Origin: a bacterium
Lineage (GTDB): Bacteria > SZUA-79 > Acidulodesulfobacterales > Acidulodesulfobacteraceae
Length of the DNA: 10,860 bases
NCBI GenBank assembly: GCA_021800745.1
Contig: JAJYYS010000040.1
Span: 1-10,860 of the forward strand
Direction: 5' to 3'
Shown: one piece after another, positions 6,017 through 10,860 of the stretch
Layout of the letters: each line of letters begins with the position of its first letter
Position numbering within the stretch: position 1 is the stretch's first letter
Translations under genes and position numbers: made by a program
Notes under the pieces: model-generated
What the model saw: the letters and a program-made list of their open reading frames with translations, nothing else
Database searches by the model: none
What the model was told of the DNA's origin: nothing

Positions 6017-7234
6017 CTATGCCGTTACCCTTTCCAATAAAGATAATGCCGATGAGGTTTGCTTTACGTCGTGGACTCTTACGATATCGACGCTTTTAAG
6101 TTTTAAATAAGATACGAGCGCAATATTTCCGCTTAAGATTTCACTTTTATTATTTCCGGTAATATGTTTGATAAACGATTTTCTTGAAACGCCAGCCATA
6201 AGAGGCATCCCAAGCGATTTAAACGATATAATTCCGGCCGATAAATTATAATTATCGTCTATAGATTTTGCAAAACCGAATCCCGGGTCGAGTATAATAT
6301 TGCCGGTATCATATCCTTTAGTTTCGAGATATTCTATTTTGCTTTTAAAATAAGACAATATTTCATAGAAAATATCGTCGTACGGCTCTAAATTTTTTTG
6401 CATATTTTCGGGAGATTTCTCCCCGGAATGCATTATAATATAAGGAGCTCCCGTATCTTTCAGGACTTTAGCCATCCCTTCTGCGTCGAAGGAAAGACCG
6501 GACACGTCGTTTACGATAGAAGCCCCGGCTCTTAAAGCTTCTTTTGCAACTGCCGGTTTTCTGGTATCTATCGATATGGGAACGGCCGTTGTTTTCGATA
6601 ATTTTTCGATTACCGGACAAACTCTGTCTATTTCCGTTTGAGAATCGACTTCGGAGGATGAAGGTCTTGTGGATTCGCCCCCAATATCTATAATGTCCGC
6701 TCCCTCTTTTTCAATTTCGATGCCTCTTTTAACGGCGGAAGAATATTCGTAAAATTTGCCTCCGTCCGAAAATGAATCGGGGGTAACGTTAAGAATACCC
6801 ATTACGTAAGTTTTTCCGTTAAAGACTATGTCGTTTTTTTTGGTTTTTATCGTTACGGGATTAGATTTTTTAAAAGATTTATCGCATTCCGAAAGTATAT
6901 TATCAAGCTCGGCGGATAATTCGCTTAAACCGAATTGCTGCGATTTTATTTTTTTTACGATAATTCTTAACTGTACCGGCGTCCCGAATAAAATAGAATC
7001 CGATACCGCAATCTTTCCGGTTATAACGTCTCTATGATTGGCAAGTTCCGCCCCTATGCCGAGAGCTTCCTGTTTAAGTATGTTCAGGGCGGTCGAATTT
7101 ATGTTTTTAAGCTTAATGATTATATATTTAAGCTTATCTCCCATAATAATTTTGCCGGTGCCGGACACTCCTATGCTTGATAATGCGTTAAAAGCGATAT
7201 GGCTGTCCAGAATATCTACGAGATATGCTTTCAT
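6017..7234 (-). CDS. folP: Dihydropteroate synthase with N-terminal extension
   Basis: FolP joins para-aminobenzoate to 6-hydroxymethyl-7,8-dihydropterin diphosphate in folate synthesis, and is the sulfonamide target. The catalytic TIM barrel occupies about residues 140-405: MGILNVTPDSFSDGG at 145-159, DIGGESTRP at 183-191, SIDTRKP at 221-227, NDVSG at 242-246, LDPGFGF at 315-321, GVSRKSF at 348-354 and VRVHDV at 385-390. The protein is 405 residues while the classic enzyme is about 280. The first ~135 residues form an extra domain with patterns such as NILKQEALGIGAE (51-63) and FGTPVQLRIIVKKIKSQQFG (83-102). From memory, this extension also occurs in clostridial and deltaproteobacterial enzymes. 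The ATG lies 14 bp after ftsH; the nearest ribosome-site-like sequence, GAGG inside the ftsH end, is distant at about 18 bp. Confidence 0.96.
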   Translation of the reverse strand: MKAYLVDILDSHIAFNALSSIGVSGTGKIIMGDKLKYIIIKLKNINSTALNILKQEALGIGAELANHRDVITGKIAVSDSILFGTPVQLRIIVKKIKSQQFGLSELSAELDNILSECDKSFKKSNPVTIKTKKNDIVFNGKTYVMGILNVTPDSFSDGGKFYEYSSAVKRGIEIEKEGADIIDIGGESTRPSSSEVDSQTEIDRVCPVIEKLSKTTAVPISIDTRKPAVAKEALRAGASIVNDVSGLSFDAEGMAKVLKDTGAPYIIMHSGEKSPENMQKNLEPYDDIFYEILSYFKSKIEYLETKGYDTGNIILDPGFGFAKSIDDNYNLSAGIISFKSLGMPLMAGVSRKSFIKHITGNNKSEILSGNIALVSYLKLKSVDIVRVHDVKQTSSALSLLERVTA

Positions 7235-7248
7235 ATATAATAATTTAT

Positions 7249-9132
7249 TTAATCCTCGATATCTATTCCTTCGCCGATTTCGCCGCCTTTGTCGCCCGAA
7301 ATATCCTTTTCGTCGGAGACTTCGTTTGTTTTGTAATCCGGCTTATGGGCGATAATAATTTCATCTATTTCCTTTCCGTTTAAAGACTCTTTCTCTATAA
7401 GTTTTAAGGCAAGGTCGTTAAGCATATCGATATTAACGGTTAGTATCTCTTTCGCCCTTTCATGATTTTTGGTTATAATTTCTTTGACTTCATCGTCTAT
7501 CGCAACGGCGGTAGATTCCGAATAATCCTTATGCTGGGCAAATTCTCTGCCTAGAAATATCTGCTCTTCTTTTTTTCCGAAAGAAATCGGCCCCAGCTTT
7601 TCGCTCATACCCCATTCGCAAATCATTTTTCTTGCAATATCGGTAGCCCTTTCTATATCGTTTGAAGCTCCGGTAGTCGCCTGATTGAAGACAATTTCCT
7701 CCGCCGTTCTGCCGCCGAGCAAAATAGCTATCTCGTTAAGTAGATATTCTTTATCGTAGTTGTGTTTTTCGTCTATCGGGAGCTGTTGCGTAAGCCCCAT
7801 CGCCATACCTCTTGGAATTATGGTAACTTTATGGATTGGATCGGTTCCGGGAAGGAGCTTAGCGACAAGGGTATGACCCGATTCGTGGTAAGCGGTAATT
7901 TTCTTTTCTTTTTCGGTGATTACCATACTTCTTCTTTCAGTCCCCATCATAACTTTATCTTTAGCTTCTTCGAGGTCGGCCATAGTAACCGCCGTTTCGT
8001 TCTTTCTGGCGGCTAAAAGGGCGGCCTCGTTAACCATATTTGCAAGGTCTGCGCCGGAAAATCCGGGAGTTCCTCTTGCTATGACTTTTAAATTCACGTC
8101 TTTATCCAAAGGCACGTCTTTAATATGAACTTTTAATATTTCTTCCCTTCCTTTTATGTCAGGTTTAGGAACCACGACCTGCCTGTCGAACCTGCCCGGT
8201 CTTAGAAGGGCCGGGTCTAAAACGTCCGGTCTGTTTGTAGCCGCGATTAAAATTACGCCTTCGTTCGGTTCAAAACCGTCCATTTCCACGAGAAGCTGAT
8301 TTAACGTCTGTTCTCTTTCGTCGTGTCCGCCTCCTAAGCCGGCCCCCCTATGTCTTCCGACGGCATCTATTTCGTCGATGAATATTATACACGGGGCGTT
8401 TTTCTTTCCCTGCGCAAAAAGGTCTCTTACTCTTGATGCTCCGACGCCGACGAACATTTCGACAAAATCGGACCCGCTTATGCTGAAAAAAGGAACCCCC
8501 GCCTCTCCGGCTATAGCTTTTGCAAGAAGCGTCTTGCCGGTTCCGGGAGGGCCGACGAGAAGCACGCCGTGAGGTATTCTGCCGCCGAGCTTTGTAAATT
8601 TTTTCGGGTCCTTTAAGAAATCGACTATTTCTTCCAATTCCTGCTTTGATTCTTCTATGCCTGCCACGTCTTTAAAGGTTACCTTGTTGGTCCCGTCGTT
8701 TAAAAGTTTTGCTTTAGATTTTCCGAAAGACATCGCCTTTCCTGCTCCGCCCTGCATCTGCCTCCAGAAAAAATACCAGAATGCGAAAAGTATTATTATC
8801 ATTGGCAGCCAGTCTATCAGGAAACTCAAATACCACGGCGAACCGGGTTTCGGTTTGGCATCGATTTCCACGCTATGTTTTTCGAGAAGATTAACAAGTC
8901 CGGGATAAGTCGGCGCATATGAGGTAAACTTCTCCCCGTTCTTCAAAACTCCTATTATATTGTGAGATTCTACGGTAACGCTTTTAACGTTATCGGCTTT
9001 GACCTCTTTTATTAAAGCGGAAAAAATTATTTTTTTGGTTTTGGGCGGATGATGATTAAACATCGTAAAAATAAAAATCATCAAAAAAATTATAAATATC
9101 CAGAGCAAAAGGTTTTTTAGTCTTGAATTCAA
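7249..9132 (-). CDS. ftsH: ATP-dependent zinc metalloprotease FtsH
   Basis: FtsH is a hexameric inner-membrane AAA+ protease that removes misassembled membrane proteins and unstable regulators. The 627 residues are full length: a first membrane helix at about 8-25, a short periplasmic region, a second helix at about 103-123, then the AAA+ and protease domains. Visible motifs are Walker A GPPGTGKT at 194-201, the pore loop MFVGVG at 226-231, Walker B IIFIDEID at 249-256, the second region of homology around 296-317 with RPGRFDR, the zinc site HESGH at 416-420 (many homologues have HEAGH), and Asp492 as probable third ligand. The acidic tail ends EGIDIED. The start is TTG at 9130-9132, which retains the whole first helix and is preceded by AAGGGGG about 10 bp upstream. 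The next in-frame ATG would cut into the helix. It has its own promoter. Confidence 0.97.
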   Translation of the reverse strand: MNSRLKNLLLWIFIIFLMIFIFTMFNHHPPKTKKIIFSALIKEVKADNVKSVTVESHNIIGVLKNGEKFTSYAPTYPGLVNLLEKHSVEIDAKPKPGSPWYLSFLIDWLPMIIILFAFWYFFWRQMQGGAGKAMSFGKSKAKLLNDGTNKVTFKDVAGIEESKQELEEIVDFLKDPKKFTKLGGRIPHGVLLVGPPGTGKTLLAKAIAGEAGVPFFSISGSDFVEMFVGVGASRVRDLFAQGKKNAPCIIFIDEIDAVGRHRGAGLGGGHDEREQTLNQLLVEMDGFEPNEGVILIAATNRPDVLDPALLRPGRFDRQVVVPKPDIKGREEILKVHIKDVPLDKDVNLKVIARGTPGFSGADLANMVNEAALLAARKNETAVTMADLEEAKDKVMMGTERRSMVITEKEKKITAYHESGHTLVAKLLPGTDPIHKVTIIPRGMAMGLTQQLPIDEKHNYDKEYLLNEIAILLGGRTAEEIVFNQATTGASNDIERATDIARKMICEWGMSEKLGPISFGKKEEQIFLGREFAQHKDYSESTAVAIDDEVKEIITKNHERAKEILTVNIDMLNDLALKLIEKESLNGKEIDEIIIAHKPDYKTNEVSDEKDISGDKGGEIGEGIDIED

Positions 9133-9142
9133 ATTATATTAA

Positions 9143-9149
9143 CCCCCTT
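9143..9149 (-). promoter_or_regulatory. Ribosome binding site deciding the TTG start of ftsH
   Basis: On the minus strand AAGGGGG lies 10 bp before the TTG at 9132. No ATG occurs near this spacing, so TTG is the best start. Confidence 0.75.
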
Positions 9150-9168
9150 AAGGTTTTTGACGTAAATT

Positions 9169-9197
9169 ATTATACAGCTCATATATAAATATGTCAT
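9169..9197 (-). promoter_or_regulatory. Sigma70-type promoter of ftsH and the downstream operon
   Basis: Read on the minus strand there is ATGACA at 9192-9197 (five of six matches to the -35 consensus), a 17-bp spacer, and a perfect TATAAT at 9169-9174. Transcription would begin near 9162, leaving an untranslated leader of about 30 bases with the AAGGGGG ribosome site. This is the only near-consensus promoter I found in the window. Because the downstream genes are packed closely, it probably drives ftsH through at least glmM. The start site itself is inferred. Confidence 0.75.
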
Positions 9198-9207
9198 ATT
9201 TATATAT
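9181..9207. promoter_or_regulatory. Perfect 13+1+13 palindrome centred on the -35 box, candidate operator
   Basis: The left half ATATATAAATATG (9181-9193) is exactly complementary to CATATTTATATAT (9195-9207) around a single base at 9194. The -35 hexamer of the ftsH promoter (9192-9197) lies at the centre. A dimeric regulator bound here would block RNA polymerase. The halves are almost entirely A and T, so simple AT bias is an alternative explanation. I cannot assign it to a known regulator. Confidence 0.5.
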
Positions 9208-9260
9208 TTTTTTCAATAACTATTTGTATTTAAAATTGCCTATAGAAATAAATTTTTCTA

Positions 9261-9357
9261 GATTCCCGCGTAAGCGGGAATGACATTTTAGTATTTTAGA
9301 TGAAACCTGTAGAGTTTTAAATTAGTCATTTCCGTCATTCCCGCGTAAGCGGGAATC
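9261..9357. repeat. Inverted pair of REP-like hairpins (REPIN-like) in the tilS/ftsH gap
   Basis: Copy 1 (9261-9284) and copy 2 (9334-9357) each contain ATTCCCGC and GCGGGAAT, an 8-bp perfect stem with a 4-nt loop (GTAA on the plus strand). Taken as inverted repeats, the two 24-bp ends match at 22 of 24 positions, differing only in the loop; 49 bp lie between them. The stem also fits the ATTCCC-N8-GGGAAT pattern of Neisseria dRS3 repeats, although similar sequences occur in many genomes. The pair is 18 bp past the tilS stop, so the hairpins may protect the 3' end of the tilS message. No U-run follows, so they are weak terminator candidates. Confidence 0.85.
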
Positions 9358-9375
9358 GATGATTCTTCGGAATTT

Positions 9376-10860
9376 TCACTCTATCCGCATAATTCCGACA
9401 TTCCTTGTAAATCCCGTTATTTTAATATCGTCGCTTATCTCGTTAAAGGAAATCCATGCTATTTTACCGCCGAAAAGTATTACCGGAATTATTTTTCTTA
9501 TATTCACGGCAACCTTCTTGTCTATAAAATATTCTTTTAATTTTTTACCGCTTTTCATGCCCAGCGGGACAAATCTGTCGCCTTCGTTGAAAGGTCTTAT
9601 CGTAATAGGAAGACTGATTCTGTCATAATCGAAATAAGCGATATTCGGCTGAAAATCAATTTTTTTTTCTAAAATATCTTTTATAATTTTATCCGATGCC
9701 TCAGCGGATAATTTTTCTAAATGAAAGACTTTATTAATCTCGTTAATATTTACCGATTGCCTTCCGGTTTCGACGGCGGCCTTATCGATTAAGTAGTTAT
9801 ATCTTTTTTTTAGACCCGATTTTGGGTTCTCAAGAGGCTCTTCAAGTTCAAAATTAAAAGATTTAAAGATTAAGTTTTTTGCCGACGGAATATATTCGAC
9901 AATAATCTTATCGTATTCTTTTCTGGCGGCGGTAAATGAATTAATATAAAAATAGGTATTAGCTTTTTCTGATTTTATGAGTTTAACAAACGCTTTAAGA
10001 TTTTTATAATAAACTATCGGTTTCTTTATGAAAATATCATTTTTATTTTTTAAATCATATCCGCAGGCGTTCAAAACCGAAATCCTTAAAATCCTATATA
10101 ATAAAGCGTCTTCTAAGTTTAATAAGTCGTTTTTTTCAAAAACGATACGTTTTCCGTTAATGTCCGGTTTGGCAATATCGTTAAAACTTTTACGCGCAAT
10201 TTTTTCGATAAAATCGTCGTCTTTTCTTAATATTTCCGCTGTATTTTTAACCGTTTTCAAAAAAGAAGTATTGCATTCTTTAAGAGAAGGCATAATATTT
10301 AATCTGACAAAATTTCTTAAAATTTTTGTATCCGCGTTCGTATGGTCTTCGACGAATTTAATGGAATTTTTATTTGCGAAATCCGTTATTTCCAATTTCG
10401 AATGGTTTATCAGCGGTCTGATTACGATGCCGGATTGGACGTTAAAACCAGATATCGCGCCCGCCCCCCCTCCGGTAATCAACCTCATAACCAAATTTTC
10501 GGCAAAATCGTCTAAATGGTGGGCAACGGCAATCTTTTCCGCTTTAAAATCATCAGCCGTTTTCATTAAAAAACGGTATCTCAAAATGCGCGCCGCTTCT
10601 TCAAGATTTAATTTATTTTCTTTTGCATATAATTTAACGTCTTTGCTTTCGGTATAAAAAGGTATGGAAAGTTTTTTGCATAAATCTTTGACAAACGTTA
10701 TATCTTCCGCTGAAGACGGCCTTATTTTGTGGTCGAAGGAAGCGCATATAATATTAATTCCAAAATAATGCCTCAGTTCGTAAAGGGAACAAAGCAGGAC
10801 GGTCGAATCTACCCCTCCGCTGACGGCGGCTACGACTCTTTCCCCCCATGCCAGAAGGTC
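9376..10860 (-). CDS. tilS: tRNA(Ile)-lysidine synthetase, 5' end outside the window
   Basis: TilS uses ATP and lysine to convert C34 of the CAU-anticodon tRNA-Ile to lysidine, so that the tRNA reads AUA and accepts isoleucine. This fits the many ATA codons in this window. The 494 visible residues remain open to the window edge; about 25 residues are probably missing. The visible start DLLAWGERVVAAVSGGVDST holds the PP-loop SGGVDS (14-19 of the visible part). A second motif, HHLDDFAENLVMRLITGGG, replaces the more usual DDQAET with DDFAEN. The C-terminal domain shows FNEGDRFVPLGMKSGKKLKE followed by YFIDKKV, typical of the TilS C-terminal region. A TTG at 10584 is internal, because the reading frame and the ATP-binding motif continue upstream of it. 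The complete protein would be near 520 residues, longer than the 432 of E. coli. Confidence 0.94.
   Translation of the reverse strand, partial: DLLAWGERVVAAVSGGVDSTVLLCSLYELRHYFGINIICASFDHKIRPSSAEDITFVKDLCKKLSIPFYTESKDVKLYAKENKLNLEEAARILRYRFLMKTADDFKAEKIAVAHHLDDFAENLVMRLITGGGAGAISGFNVQSGIVIRPLINHSKLEITDFANKNSIKFVEDHTNADTKILRNFVRLNIMPSLKECNTSFLKTVKNTAEILRKDDDFIEKIARKSFNDIAKPDINGKRIVFEKNDLLNLEDALLYRILRISVLNACGYDLKNKNDIFIKKPIVYYKNLKAFVKLIKSEKANTYFYINSFTAARKEYDKIIVEYIPSAKNLIFKSFNFELEEPLENPKSGLKKRYNYLIDKAAVETGRQSVNINEINKVFHLEKLSAEASDKIIKDILEKKIDFQPNIAYFDYDRISLPITIRPFNEGDRFVPLGMKSGKKLKEYFIDKKVAVNIRKIIPVILFGGKIAWISFNEISDDIKITGFTRNVGIMRIE

Noticed and set aside
9334..9357. Intrinsic terminator for tilS
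   Set aside because: The GC-rich stem is good, but the sequence after it on the minus strand is GACGGAAATGAC, not a U-run. Only a weak role in termination or mRNA stability is plausible.
9376..10584. A shorter tilS starting at the TTG at 10584
   Set aside because: The frame remains open to the window edge and includes the essential SGGVDS ATP-binding loop upstream of that codon.
10028..10657. Plus-strand 209-codon reading frame
   Set aside because: It lies fully antisense to tilS, whose frame has clear PP-loop and C-terminal motifs. The plus-strand product is low-complexity with no recognisable domain.

Overview
The window is an ordinary-looking bacterial housekeeping operon. Every convincing gene lies on the minus strand, so the text below follows transcription, from high to low coordinates. 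The order is tilS (5' end outside the window), ftsH, folP, cdaA, cdaR/YbbR, glmM, pdxJ, acpS, nnr (3' end outside the window). As far as I recall, this order is typical of deltaproteobacteria such as Geobacter and related Desulfobacterota. The DNA is AT-rich, with many ATA, AAA and TTA codons. I infer a low-GC member of the Desulfobacterota or a neighbouring phylum, but the sequence does not settle the lineage.

Layout: tilS (9376-10860) is followed by a 243-bp gap. That gap holds a pair of inverted REP-like hairpins and a near-consensus sigma70 promoter for ftsH, whose -35 hexamer sits at the centre of a perfect 13+13 bp palindrome. From ftsH through glmM the genes are packed tightly, with gaps of 14, 3, 2 and 1 bp, so co-transcription and translational coupling are likely. 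Packing then breaks at two places, glmM/pdxJ (121 bp) and pdxJ/acpS (218 bp). Each of these gaps is filled mainly by a copy of one palindromic repeat family, in opposite orientations. acpS and nnr are again close, with a 16-bp gap. No stretch longer than 300 bp lacks a gene.

Functions: the genes cover tRNA-Ile lysidine synthesis (TilS), membrane proteolysis (FtsH), folate synthesis (FolP), cyclic di-AMP synthesis and its membrane partner (CdaA, CdaR), the first committed step toward UDP-GlcNAc and peptidoglycan (GlmM), vitamin B6 synthesis (PdxJ), carrier-protein activation (AcpS) and NAD(P)HX repair (Nnr). The cdaA-cdaR-glmM trio is the same module that links c-di-AMP to cell-wall precursor supply in Firmicutes.

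I found no new gene system. The most informative signals are small: a repeat at the glmM/pdxJ junction flanked by a 38-bp duplication that preserved both genes and left a decoy pdxJ start; a repeat that now supplies the stop codon and last residues of PdxJ; and the palindrome on the ftsH promoter.
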